Below are positions 34,902 through 42,840 of a DNA stretch of 64,000 nucleotides, piece by piece (the first letter of the stretch is position 1; each line of letters opens with the position of its first letter). The DNA lies in assembly GCF_012275375.1 (NCBI RefSeq), contig NZ_JAAZQJ010000004.1, positions 393,766 through 457,765 of the forward strand, read 5' to 3'. The notes under the pieces are model-generated. The model saw nothing but the letters and a program-made list of their open reading frames with translations, had not been told where the DNA came from and made no database searches. The position numbers and the translations under genes are program-made. The DNA is from Dyella sp. SG609. GTDB taxonomy: Bacteria > Pseudomonadota > Gammaproteobacteria > Xanthomonadales > Rhodanobacteraceae.

Positions 34902-35291
34902 ATGGCTATGATGATTCAGTTCTATATTCGCATAGAGGGGGTGGAGTCGAGGCTCGATGCTATTCCCCAGGATTTCTTAGGGGCTTTGGGTGGTGGCTTC
35001 GTTGAGCGAAGAGGTAGTGGTCGACCGCTGACTAACTCACGGCTTCGATATTGGATGAGCAGTAAGGTCGAAAGTACATTTGAGAGCCTGGCGGCCGATT
35101 TGATCGTATTCCTAAGGCGCGTGCTTGATCTGCCGCGTGTTGACGCGGAGTTGGAGGTTACGGTCGTGGTGGTGGCTGCCTGCCATGAAGATGATGAGAG
35201 GCCGGGATTCTATCTTGGGGCTGAGCTAGTCCGCCTGATCGGCTTACTTGGTGCGAGTATCGATTACGACGTCGTTCCATATCTTCGCTAA
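34902..35291 (+). CDS. DUF4279-like small protein, possible orphan immunity protein
   Basis: 129 residues from ATG 34902 (alternatives: GTG 34890, ATG 34908 or 34911). The layout matches DUF4279: an N-terminal strand MIQFYIRIEGVES, a segment RLRYWMSSKVES, a helix SLAADLIVFLRRVLDLP, a hydrophobic strand LEVTVVVVAACHEDDE, and a final helix GFYLGAELVRLIGLLGASI. DUF4279 members occur often in toxin immunity clusters. No signal peptide. Sits among other small AT-rich ORFs after the RHS gene. Assignment is by pattern, not alignment. Confidence 0.6.
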   Translation: MAMMIQFYIRIEGVESRLDAIPQDFLGALGGGFVERRGSGRPLTNSRLRYWMSSKVESTFESLAADLIVFLRRVLDLPRVDAELEVTVVVVAACHEDDERPGFYLGAELVRLIGLLGASIDYDVVPYLR

Positions 35292-35630
35292 GGAGAGGCG
35301 CAGACTTCTTTGGCTGCTCTGCCTGTAGGCAGATGTTCATGCGGGGAGTACTGGATGGTGTGCCCAATCTCCATCGTGCTTCTGTGGGACGAGGGCGCGA
35401 CATGGAAGGGTTGCGTCGGATCGCTGACGGAGTACGCCTGACCCAGTAAGAAGGTCATCATTCACACCAGGGATGAGTGGCAGTTCTTCTATCTTCTGGA
35501 TGAAGTAATCGGCAGCAGTGCGAGCCGAACTCAGTTATTCAGACTAATCCTTGTGGATATTGCCAAGTGCAATATTCCGTCGGAGCCGTTCTCCTTGGAG
35601 TCGCTAGAAAAGTCCGAAGCCTTGCGATAG
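35292..35630 (+). pseudogene. Decayed small gene with an in-frame TGA
   Basis: One frame is open from the preceding stop codon (35291) to 35438, interrupted by a TGA at 35439-35441, and continues to TAG 35628-35630. The translation reads as a coherent protein: RCSCGEYWMVCPISIVLLWD, EGATWKGCVGSLTEYA, stop, then PSKKVIIHTRDEWQFFYLLD, EVIGSSASRTQLFRLILVDI and a helical end. Both sides have protein-like composition, so a TGG to TGA (or similar) change is the simplest explanation. An ATG at 35355 could start it, though coding-like sequence extends upstream. The C-x-C-G motif plus acidic middle suggests a small immunity-type protein; this is inference. Confidence 0.55.
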
Positions 35631-35733
35631 CTGCGCGCGCTTGTTGCGCCCCCTTGGATTGAACTCCTGAAAGTCTTCTACGCGACAAATTTCTGCTCCT
35701 CAATCAGTCGCCAACAGCCCGGTCACTCCCTCC

Positions 35734-35968
35734 TCTTTAATTTTCAGACTGCGCCTATACGGCGCCGACGACGATTGGGCGCTTCGTCACATCTGATAAT
35801 CATGCCGTCGTAGAACACTACGAGCACGGCCTGGTTGCTGTTACAACCACGGCTATGCAGGCATATGCAGCATGCAAAGTCCTGCGCGCGGAACCGGACG
35901 GCCGCTGCTACTTCGAGCGACGCGATCTCTCGCGCCGTAGACCTGACATTTGGAAATTTGAGGGCTTT
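35734..35968 (+). pseudogene. Frameshifted coding remnant between small genes
   Basis: The frame from 35734 gives SLIFRLRLYGADDDWALRHI and then stops at 35794-35796. One base on, another frame continues as SDNHAVVEHYEHGLVAVTTT and AMQAYAACKVLRAEPDGRC up to DIWKFEGF just before the next gene. The two pieces join naturally if one base is lost or gained near 35792, so this looks like a broken gene. It runs in frame into the following CDS. 35631-35733 holds nothing recognisable. Confidence 0.4.
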
Positions 35969-36436
35969 ATGAGGGAATTAATCGGTTTCGAGATAAAGCA
36001 TGACGACGATGGCTCGTGTCAGTTGTGCATGGAACTTCAATCCGGTCTCTATGCGGGGCGTGGCTCTGCGTATTTCGACCCCAGGTTCCTTCTGGAAAAG
36101 GCCAAGGAAATGGCGGTTTATCCTCTGCCGGAGCATGGGGTGGAATTTTTCGGTGGGTATCTGGATGCGAATGATCTGACGAAACTGAGGTGGCGGCACG
36201 TCGATCTATCGGTGCGCTCCACGGGATTCCTGGGTGAGATCGGCTTGCGGGCGGCGGTGGCGGAGCCGTCGGATGATGGGAAGACCATTCGCAGCTATAC
36301 CTTCGTTGAAATAGCCACCGACTACGCGCAGCTGTCCACATTGGCGGAGGGGTTGGTGGCTCTGGTCGAAGGGCGGGATGATTCGTTCGCCATGGAGTTC
36401 AATACGGGGCGCGGGCGACAGGGAAGGGTGTACTGA
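35969..36436 (+). CDS. Hypothetical small cytosolic protein of the RHS-linked array
   Basis: 155 residues starting MRELIGFEIKHDDDGSCQLC. GAGGG lies five bases before the ATG at 35969, which decides this start over an in-frame ATG at 35855 belonging to the upstream remnant. Mixed alpha/beta composition with strands such as VEFFGGYLDANDLTKLRW, HVDLSVRSTGFLGEIGLR and a helix TLAEGLVALVEG. No signal peptide, no membrane segment, no recognised family. Its place behind an RHS gene and other immunity-like ORFs suggests an immunity protein, but no partner is seen. If the upstream segment is part of it, the protein would have 193 residues. Confidence 0.6.
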   Translation: MRELIGFEIKHDDDGSCQLCMELQSGLYAGRGSAYFDPRFLLEKAKEMAVYPLPEHGVEFFGGYLDANDLTKLRWRHVDLSVRSTGFLGEIGLRAAVAEPSDDGKTIRSYTFVEIATDYAQLSTLAEGLVALVEGRDDSFAMEFNTGRGRQGRVY

Positions 36437-36473
36437 TCGATTCCTTGGCCTCAAACAGGCGCGAGTGCGGACG

Positions 36474-36608
36474 ATGAAGAAGAAAGGCGAGCGGCCGAAC
36501 AGGTATCCATGGGAAGCATGGATCATGCTCGCCATTCTTCCCTTCATCATCATCGTTGGAACAATCTGCAGTGCGCTGATCGTGTATGGCCACTTCGTTT
36601 GGAAGTAG
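36474..36608 (+). CDS. Small single-pass membrane protein (44 aa)
   Basis: MKKKGERPNRYPWEAWIMLA followed by one hydrophobic helix (about residues 18-40, ending VYGHFVWK). The basic N-terminus predicts a cytoplasmic start. ATG at 36474 lies 37 bp after the previous stop. There is no clear Shine-Dalgarno, so confidence is moderate. The frame extends to 36378 inside the previous gene but that part is a shadow. Function unknown; possibly another member of the immunity array. Confidence 0.5.
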   Translation: MKKKGERPNRYPWEAWIMLAILPFIIIVGTICSALIVYGHFVWK

Positions 36609-36691
36609 GGCACAGGCACGGTGAGCCGATCACTAACTGTTAACACACCCTTGCTACTCTCGCCCCGACCAACAGCCAAGGAGCAAGACAT

Positions 36692-37147
36692 ATGCAAAGG
36701 ATATCCACCGCCGCCCTGCTGGTTCTCTCCGTCGCCGCCATGCCGGCCTTCGCCCAATCGGATCGCGAAGTCGTCGAAGACATGGTCACGCGCTCCGCCA
36801 ATGTCTGTCCTGGACATAGCGCCGACCGCACCACTCCTACCGTAAAGTCCGTGCCCGTGGGCGCACTGCGGGTGATGCTGGAGCGCGGGCTGGTGATGTG
36901 TCCCGATCGCCGCCTCGACGCCGATGCGCCCGCCGCCTTTTATGGCCGCGTAGGCGTGTTCACCTGGAACCCCGAGGTGAAGGAAGGTTCGGCCGTGATC
37001 GTGAAGCAGATCGATGCGATGACGCGCAAGGACGATTACCCGCAGGACACGCTGGTGTGGGATGCGAAGGGCAATGCGTTGAAGCAACGCACCGTGCCTG
37101 CGTTCGAGGCGAAGCCGGGTGCCGCGGTGCTTTACCACGTGCGGTAA
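36692..37147 (+). CDS. Periplasmic protein of unknown function
   Basis: 151 residues with a clear Sec signal (MQRISTAALLVLSVAAMPAFA, cleavage before QSD). The mature part contains two Cys (ANVCPGH; VMCPDRR) that could form a disulfide, and beta-rich text (AFYGRVGVFTWNPEVKEGSA). CAAGGAGCAAGACAT gives a good ribosome site. The upstream 80 bp holds a possible promoter with TACTCT at 36655-36660. GC and codon use return to the genomic norm here, so this gene marks the end of the accessory segment. No family recognised. Confidence 0.75.
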   Translation: MQRISTAALLVLSVAAMPAFAQSDREVVEDMVTRSANVCPGHSADRTTPTVKSVPVGALRVMLERGLVMCPDRRLDADAPAAFYGRVGVFTWNPEVKEGSAVIVKQIDAMTRKDDYPQDTLVWDAKGNALKQRTVPAFEAKPGAAVLYHVR

Positions 37148-37215
37148 AGCGAAGGTATTGATGGACCGACTCGATTGCGGCGCGCCATCTTGGCGCGTCG
37201 TTTTTCTGAGCCGCT

Positions 37216-37953
37216 TCAAATATCCCCATGCAACGCCTGCAACGCCGCCAACGCCGCCAACCCCGCCGTCTCAGTCCGCAAAATCCTCGGCCCCAACCGC
37301 AACCCCTGAAACGCCGCCGTACTTAGCGCCCCCCCATCCCGCTCCCCCAACCCACCTTCCGGCCCAACCACCAACACCCCACCACTCGCCGGAAAATCCA
37401 ACGCCCGCGCCTGCACCGTACCTTCTGGCAACAACGCCAGACGCAAGGCCCCATCATCCGCCGGCAGATCCCGCAACCAGGCTTCCAGCGACAACGCCGG
37501 CACAATCTCCGGCACCACCGCGCGCCCACTCTGCTCGCATGCGCTCTGCGCCACCGCACGCCAATGCGCCAGGCGCTTCTCCGCCCGCGCCGCATCGAGC
37601 TTCACCTCGGACCGCTCCGTATGCAGCGGCACGATGCGCGCCACGCCCAGTTCCGTGGCCTTCTGCACGATCAGATCCATCTTCTCGCCACGCGCAATGC
37701 CCTGGGCCAGCGTCAACCGCAACGGCGATTCGTTATCCACGCGCTGGCTGGACGCCACGCGAACGCTCACTTCGCGCTTGCCCACCGCAACGATGACGGC
37801 CGCATAGTCCTGCCCATCGCCATTGAACAGCACCAGCGCGTCGCCAACCGTCATACGCAGAACGCGCGCCACGTGTTCGCCAGCCTGGGCGGGCAGGGCG
37901 AATTCGGTATCGATGGCGAGGGGCTGGTCGACGTGGATGCGGATGGTGCGCAT
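37216..37953 (-). CDS. rsmE: 16S rRNA (uracil-1498-N3)-methyltransferase RsmE
   Basis: SPOUT-class enzyme methylating U1498 of 16S rRNA with S-adenosylmethionine. 245 residues, family norm about 243. N-terminal PUA-like part (MRTIRIHVDQPLAI, GEHVARVLRMTVGDAL), then LTLAQGIARGEKMDLIVQKA, TELGVARIVPLHTERSEVK, the knot region VLVVGPEGGLGERD and the SAM loop LRLGPRILRTETAGLAAL. The ATG at 37953 starts at the family N-terminus; the frame stays open 14 codons upstream. Its 3' end faces the periplasmic protein gene 69 bp away. Confidence 0.94.
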   Translation of the reverse strand: MRTIRIHVDQPLAIDTEFALPAQAGEHVARVLRMTVGDALVLFNGDGQDYAAVIVAVGKREVSVRVASSQRVDNESPLRLTLAQGIARGEKMDLIVQKATELGVARIVPLHTERSEVKLDAARAEKRLAHWRAVAQSACEQSGRAVVPEIVPALSLEAWLRDLPADDGALRLALLPEGTVQARALDFPASGGVLVVGPEGGLGERDGGALSTAAFQGLRLGPRILRTETAGLAALAALQALHGDI

Positions 37954-38094
37954 GGCGGGAAGCTTTCGGGAAAGCGCCATTTTACCCACGACCATGGAGC
38001 TGAACGACGGTATTGCCCTCCGGCTCCAGGCGGTTGCCGATGGCGTCCGGCAGGCGCAGCATCGTTGAACCCACGGCTTCCTGAGGGCCGAGTC

Positions 38095-38436
38095 ATGTCC
38101 AAGTCCCCCCTGCTTATCGCCGCCTTGCTGGCCATGCTGGCAAGTTCAGCCTCGGCGCAGGACGCCAAGGCGCCCACCCAGGATGCCCGCACCCGGCGCA
38201 TCGAGGGCCTGGAAACCATGCCGTATCCGCCACCGGCGAGCAGCGCCCATGGCGGCCAGCAGGTAGGTACCGATCACAACTGCCTGCGCCAGACCGGCAG
38301 CCATATCCCGCCGAAGCAGGGCCAGTGCATTCCCGCGCCGGGCCGGACTTACAACAAGCAGGATATCGACCGCACGGGCGAACAGAAGCTTGGGCCGGCG
38401 CTGCGAAAGCTCGATCCGAGCGTAGGCGGGCACTAA
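38095..38436 (+). CDS. Small exported protein of unknown function
   Basis: 113 residues: signal peptide MSKSPLLIAALLAMLASSASA, then a hydrophilic Pro/Gln/Arg-rich chain with two Cys (DHNCLRQTGSHIPPKQGQC). GAGGGCCGAGTC precedes the ATG. It is divergent from rsmE (141 bp gap) and its stop overlaps the bioA stop on the opposite strand by four bases. Similar small QTGSHIP-type periplasmic proteins occur in Xanthomonadales, without a known role. The open frame upstream of 38095 is antisense to rsmE and ignored. Confidence 0.7.
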   Translation: MSKSPLLIAALLAMLASSASAQDAKAPTQDARTRRIEGLETMPYPPPASSAHGGQQVGTDHNCLRQTGSHIPPKQGQCIPAPGRTYNKQDIDRTGEQKLGPALRKLDPSVGGH

Positions 38437-39803
38437 GGCTGGGCAATGGCGCGCTCGATGCCGGCGATGGCCACGTCGACCAGGTGATCCAGCTCGTCCG
38501 TGCTCACCACATAAGGCGGCATGAAGTAGACGACGTTGCCCAGCGGCCGCAGCAGCGCGCCATGTTCCAGCCCATGCAGATATACGCGCAGGCCGCGCCT
38601 TTCCTCCGGCGGATAGGGTGCACGCGTTGCCTTGTCCCGCACCAGCTCCACCGCCGCAATCATCCCGGTCTGCCGCACGTCGGCCACATGCGCATGCTCG
38701 CGCAGCGGCGCCAGCCGGCGCGCCAGATGCGCCGCCAGCACCCGGTTGCGCTCCAGCACCGGCTCGTCGCGGAAAATATCCAGCGTCGCCAGCGCCGCAC
38801 GGCAGGCCAGCGGATTGCCGGTATAGCTGTGCGAATGCAGGAACGCCTTGCCGGCGTTGTATTCGGCGTAGAACGCCTCGTACACCGGCTCCGTGGTGAG
38901 CACGGCCGACAGCGGCAGAAAGCCGCCGGTAAGCCCTTTCGACAAGCACATGAAATCCGGCGACACACCGGCCTGCTCGCAGGCGAACAAAGTACCGGTA
39001 CGCCCGAACCCCACCGCGATTTCATCCGCGATGAAATGCACGCCGAACTCATCGCACAGCGCACGCAGCCCGCTGAGATACGACGGGTGATACATCCGCA
39101 TGCCGCCGGCGCATTGCACCAGCGGCTCCACGATCACCGCGCAGGTTTCATGCGCATGCCGTTCCAGCAACGCCCGCAGATCGCCGAGCCGCCGCGCCGC
39201 ATAAGCTTCCGCGCTTTCCCCGGCTTCCGCGTCGTACGCATCCGGCGAAGGCGCCAGGATCGGCGTCAGCAACAGGGGTGCATAGGTCTTGCGATAAAGC
39301 GCCACGTCGCTGACCGATAAAGCCCCCAGCGTCTCGCCGTGATAACTCCCGCTCAGCGCGATAAACCGCGTTTTCTGCCCGCGGCCCTGATTCAGCCAAT
39401 AATGGAAACTCATTTTCAGCGCGACTTCGATCGCCGCCGAACCGTTATCGGCCAGAAACACCCGCTCCAATCCGGCGGGTGTGATCGCCGCCAGCCGTTC
39501 CGCCAGTTCAATCGCCGGCTCATGCGTGAATCCGGCGAAAATCACGTGCTCCAGCGTATCCAGCTGTTCCTTCAGCGCCGCGCCGATGCGTGGGTTCGCA
39601 TGCCCGAACAGGTTGGTCCACCACGAGCTGATGCCGTCCAGATAGCGCCGCCCGTCCGCATCCACCAGCCACGGCCCTTCGCCGCGGACGATGGGCAGCA
39701 GCGGCACGGCGCCGGCGTGGTCGTGCATCTGGGTGCAGGGGTGCCAGAGATGGCGGAGGTCGCGCGCGGCGAGGGTCTGGTTGCGGCTTTCGTTCGGGCT
39801 CAT
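38433..39803 (-). CDS. bioA: Adenosylmethionine-8-amino-7-oxononanoate aminotransferase
   Basis: PLP enzyme of biotin synthesis converting KAPA to DAPA with S-adenosylmethionine as amino donor. 456 residues. DGISSWWTNLFGHANPRI near the N-terminus (the SWW substrate region), SYHGETLGALSVSD, PLVQCAGGMRMY, FIADEIAVGFGRTGTLFACE (PLP-binding Asp), CLSKGLTGGFLPL (Schiff-base Lys) and HSHSYTGNPLACRAAL are all present. Start at 39803 (MSPNESRNQTLAARDLRHLW); upstream frame is non-coding. No other bio genes are in the window. Divergent from gspN (74 bp). Confidence 0.96.
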   Translation of the reverse strand: MSPNESRNQTLAARDLRHLWHPCTQMHDHAGAVPLLPIVRGEGPWLVDADGRRYLDGISSWWTNLFGHANPRIGAALKEQLDTLEHVIFAGFTHEPAIELAERLAAITPAGLERVFLADNGSAAIEVALKMSFHYWLNQGRGQKTRFIALSGSYHGETLGALSVSDVALYRKTYAPLLLTPILAPSPDAYDAEAGESAEAYAARRLGDLRALLERHAHETCAVIVEPLVQCAGGMRMYHPSYLSGLRALCDEFGVHFIADEIAVGFGRTGTLFACEQAGVSPDFMCLSKGLTGGFLPLSAVLTTEPVYEAFYAEYNAGKAFLHSHSYTGNPLACRAALATLDIFRDEPVLERNRVLAAHLARRLAPLREHAHVADVRQTGMIAAVELVRDKATRAPYPPEERRGLRVYLHGLEHGALLRPLGNVVYFMPPYVVSTDELDHLVDVAIAGIERAIAQP

Positions 39804-39877
39804 CCGGGTATGATCGGGGTTCGGCGCCGGCTGCCTCAAGCCCGCCTGTCCGTTGGAGCTCCCCCCTGGAGTCAGAT

Positions 39878-40660
39878 TTGTTGATCCGGTTGCGCACCGT
39901 TCTGCTGTTCCTGTTGCTGCTGTGTGCCCTGGCCTGGCTGGTGGCGTACCTGCCGGCAAGCTGGGTGCGGCCGCAGCTGGAGGCGCGCCTGCACGGCCTG
40001 CGCCTGGAAGGGCTGAGCGGCACCTTGTGGGACGGCCATGCCGAGCGCGTGCTGGCCCCGAGCGGCGGCGACCTGGGCCAGTTCGACTGGCAGCTGTCGC
40101 GCCGCGCCTTGCTGGGCGAGACCCGGCTGGGCGTCGCCTTCCGCGGTCCATGGGGCCATCTCAGCGGCCAGCTGCGCCAGCTCGAAGGCAAGCGCGAGGA
40201 ATGGAGCCAGGTGCAGCTGGACGGCGACCTCGCCACGCTGTCCGCCCGCCTGGCGCCGCAGGCCGACCGGCTCGATGGCCGCCTCAGCATCGACAACGCC
40301 CGCATCGTGCTGCAAGGCCGCTGGCCGGTGGAGCTGGACGCCGCCGCGCAGTGGACCGGCGCGCGCCTGCAGGGCGCACAGCGCGAGCTCGTCTTCGGCA
40401 ATCTCCAGCTGCGCGCCAGCGGCACGGCCGGCGTGGTCAACGCCACGCTGGAAGACGACGGCAACGGCCCGCTGCAGCTGGCCGGCCATCTGGCGCTGAG
40501 TCCGCTGGGCTGGAAATACGACATCAAGGCCAGACCGCGCGAGCCCGACCCGGCATTGCGCGACTGGCTTTCGGGCTTCGGCCGCCTCGCGGCCGACGGC
40601 AGCATGCATCTGCAACGCAGCGGCGGCCTGGCCGCCATCATGGGCAAGGGGAAACAATGA
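39878..40660 (+). CDS. gspN: Type II secretion system protein N (GspN-like)
   Basis: 260 residues with a single N-terminal membrane helix (RTVLLFLLLLCALAWLVAYL), then a beta-rich periplasmic domain. The early segment PASWVRPQLEARLHGLRLEG and LSGTLWDGHAERV is the GspN signature. GspN is an accessory component of some type II secretion machines. TTG start at 39878 (or the adjacent TTG at 39881), with GGAG upstream. No other gsp gene is nearby, so it is an orphan here. It heads an operon with phosphatase, nudE, cysQ and mazG genes; its stop overlaps the next ATG. Confidence 0.82.
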   Translation: MLIRLRTVLLFLLLLCALAWLVAYLPASWVRPQLEARLHGLRLEGLSGTLWDGHAERVLAPSGGDLGQFDWQLSRRALLGETRLGVAFRGPWGHLSGQLRQLEGKREEWSQVQLDGDLATLSARLAPQADRLDGRLSIDNARIVLQGRWPVELDAAAQWTGARLQGAQRELVFGNLQLRASGTAGVVNATLEDDGNGPLQLAGHLALSPLGWKYDIKARPREPDPALRDWLSGFGRLAADGSMHLQRSGGLAAIMGKGKQ

Positions 40661-41457
40661 CTGCACCCGATCTGGCGCGGGCCCTGTCCGCGGCGCGCGA
40701 AGCGGCGGAAGCGGCGGCGGAAGTGATCCGCCACTACTGGCGGCGCGGCGTGGACGTGGAGATCAAGAGCGACGCCACTCCGGTCACCATCGCCGACCGC
40801 GAAGCGGAACTGGCCATCCGCAAGGTGCTGCAGGCGGCGCTGCCGGAAGCGGCGATCTATGGCGAGGAATTCGGCCTGGACGACAGCGCGCGCGAGCTGC
40901 TGTGGCTGGTCGACCCGCTGGACGGCACCAAGAGCTTCGTGCGGCGCACGCCGTTCTTCTCCACCCAGATCGCGCTGATGTACCGCGGCGAACTGGTGCT
41001 GGGCGTGTCCAGCGCGCCGATCTACGGCGAAACGCTGTGGGCCAGCGCCGGCCACGGCGCCTGGTTCCAGGGTGAAGAGGGACCCGAGCGCGTGCAGGTG
41101 GCCGCCACCGACAGCATCGCGCAGGCCTCGATCTCCACCGGCAACATCAAGACGCTCACGCTGGATGCGCGCTGGACGGAACTCGGCGCGCTGATCCGCG
41201 ACAGCAACCGCATCCGCGGCTACGGCGATTTCTGCCACTACCACCTGCTGGCGCGCGGCGGGCTGGATCTGGTGATCGAGTCGGACGTGAACATCCTGGA
41301 CGTGGCCGCGCTGGCCGCGATCGTGCGCGAGGCCGGCGGCGTGTTCACCGACCTGGACGGCCAGCCGCTCACGCTGGACACGCGCAGCGTGCTGGCCGGT
41401 ACGCCGGCCCTGCATGCGCCGGTGCTGGCGCGGTTCCGTGCAACCTCAGAGCGCTAG
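40657..41457 (+). CDS. Inositol monophosphatase-family phosphatase (HisN-like)
   Basis: 266 residues of the Mg-dependent, Li-sensitive IMPase superfamily. Metal and phosphate motifs: ATPVTIADREAELAIRKVL, IYGEEFG (metal-binding Glu), WLVDPLDGTKSFVRRTPFF (DxxDGT), and C-terminal DVNILDVAALAAIVREAGG. The RRTPFF continuation and GDFCHYHLLARGGLD resemble histidinol-phosphate phosphatases of the HisN type, but inositol-1-phosphate or another sugar phosphate cannot be excluded. ATG overlaps the gspN TGA. A second superfamily member (cysQ) lies two genes downstream. Confidence 0.85.
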   Translation: MTAPDLARALSAAREAAEAAAEVIRHYWRRGVDVEIKSDATPVTIADREAELAIRKVLQAALPEAAIYGEEFGLDDSARELLWLVDPLDGTKSFVRRTPFFSTQIALMYRGELVLGVSSAPIYGETLWASAGHGAWFQGEEGPERVQVAATDSIAQASISTGNIKTLTLDARWTELGALIRDSNRIRGYGDFCHYHLLARGGLDLVIESDVNILDVAALAAIVREAGGVFTDLDGQPLTLDTRSVLAGTPALHAPVLARFRATSER

Positions 41458-41466
41458 AATCGAACG

Positions 41467-42024
41467 ATGCCCAAGCCACCCATCATCCATGCCACCCGCG
41501 ACGTCCACGACAGCCATTTCCTGCGCGTCGAACAGCTGGACCTCGAATTCTCCAACGGCGAGCGCCGCACCTACGAGCGCCTGAAAGGCAGCGGCCTGGG
41601 CGCGGTCATCATCGTGCCGATGCAGGACGACGACACCGTGCTGCTGGTACGCGAATACGGCGCCGGCGTCGGCCGCTACGAACTGAGCCTGCCCAAGGGC
41701 CGCCTGGACCAGGACGAGACGGTGGAGCAGGGCGCCGACCGCGAGTTGAAGGAAGAAATCGGCTTCGGCGCGCGCAAGCTGAAGATCCTGCACAACCTGT
41801 CGCTGTCGCCTTCGTACATGACGCATATGGCGCACGTGGTGCTGGCGCAGGAGCTCTATCCGGAGCGCCTGCAAGGCGACGAGCCGGAAGAGCTCGAAGT
41901 GGTGCCGTGGAAGCTGTCCAACCTGCACGAGCTGATCGTGCGCGACGACGTTACCGAAGGCCGCTCCATCGCCGCGTTGTTCATGGCCCGCGAGTATCTC
42001 GCCGGCCGGTTCAAGCCCGCATGA
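41467..42024 (+). CDS. nudE: ADP compounds hydrolase NudE
   Basis: 185-residue Nudix hydrolase. The Nudix box is complete: GRLDQDETVEQGADRELKEE followed by IGF (GX5EX7REUXEEXGU). N-terminal SHFLRVEQLDLEFSNGERR and SPSYMTHMAHVVLAQELYPE match NudE, which cleaves ADP-ribose, NADH and Ap3A. It directly precedes cysQ (ATGA overlap), a pairing seen in many gammaproteobacteria. Confidence 0.93.
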   Translation: MPKPPIIHATRDVHDSHFLRVEQLDLEFSNGERRTYERLKGSGLGAVIIVPMQDDDTVLLVREYGAGVGRYELSLPKGRLDQDETVEQGADRELKEEIGFGARKLKILHNLSLSPSYMTHMAHVVLAQELYPERLQGDEPEELEVVPWKLSNLHELIVRDDVTEGRSIAALFMAREYLAGRFKPA

Positions 42025-42836
42025 GCGAGCTGGTTTCCCCGCTGCTGCGGCAGGTCGCGGCGATCGCGCGCGATGCGGCGGCGGCGATCCTCGCCGTGTA
42101 CGCGCAGGAGTTCGAAGTCCAGCGCAAGGCCGATCACTCGCCGGTAACGGATGCGGACCTCGCCGCGCAGCGCGTGATCGTGGCCGGGCTCGACGCGCTG
42201 GAAGAAAAACTGCCGGTGCTGTCCGAGGAATCGCGCATCGCGCCGTGGAGCGAACGCCAGCGCTGGCCGCGCTACTGGCTGGTCGATCCGCTCGACGGCA
42301 CGCGCGAGTTCGTCAAGCGCAACGGCGAGTTCACCGTGAACATCGCGCTCATCGACGGGCACCAGCCGGTGCTCGGCGTGGTGCTGGCGCCGGTGACCGG
42401 CGATCTTTACGCCGCCGAACAAGGCGGCGGCGCGTGGCGGCAGGAAAGCGCGGACGCCGCCTGGACATCCATCGCCACGCGCGCCATCACCGAGCCGCCC
42501 GTGGTGGCCGGCAGCCGCTCGCACGGCGGCCACGGCGCCCCCCTGCTGCGCGAACTGCTCGGCGCCGATTTCGTGGAAACGCCGATGGGTTCCTCGCTGA
42601 AATTCTGCCTGCTCGCGCGCGGCACGGCGGACGTCTATCTGCGCCGCGGCGCCACCAGCGAGTGGGACACCGCCGCCGCGCAATGCGTGCTGGAGGCGGC
42701 CGGCGGCGCGGTGCTGGACCTGGCCGGCCAGCCGCTGCGCTACAACCGCAAGGATTCCCTGCTCAATCCCGAATTCCTCGCCGTGGGCGACACGGCCATC
42801 GACTGGACCGCGCGCCTGCGCGCGGCGGACGTCTGA
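42021..42836 (+). CDS. cysQ: 3'(2'),5'-bisphosphate nucleotidase CysQ
   Basis: Hydrolyses the sulfate-assimilation by-product pAp to AMP. 271 residues of the IMPase superfamily: KADHSPVTDADLAAQRVIVA, PVLSEESRIAPWSERQRWPR, WLVDPLDGTREFVKRNGEFT (metal-binding DPLDGT and the CysQ-type REF[VI]KRNGEFTVNIAL), and GATSEWDTAAAQCVLEAAGG. The family-specific SEES and FVKRNGEF distinguish it from the HisN-like paralogue upstream. Start overlaps nudE stop; mazG begins four bases after its stop. Confidence 0.95.
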   Translation: MSELVSPLLRQVAAIARDAAAAILAVYAQEFEVQRKADHSPVTDADLAAQRVIVAGLDALEEKLPVLSEESRIAPWSERQRWPRYWLVDPLDGTREFVKRNGEFTVNIALIDGHQPVLGVVLAPVTGDLYAAEQGGGAWRQESADAAWTSIATRAITEPPVVAGSRSHGGHGAPLLRELLGADFVETPMGSSLKFCLLARGTADVYLRRGATSEWDTAAAQCVLEAAGGAVLDLAGQPLRYNRKDSLLNPEFLAVGDTAIDWTARLRAADV

Positions 42837-42840
42837 CCGC

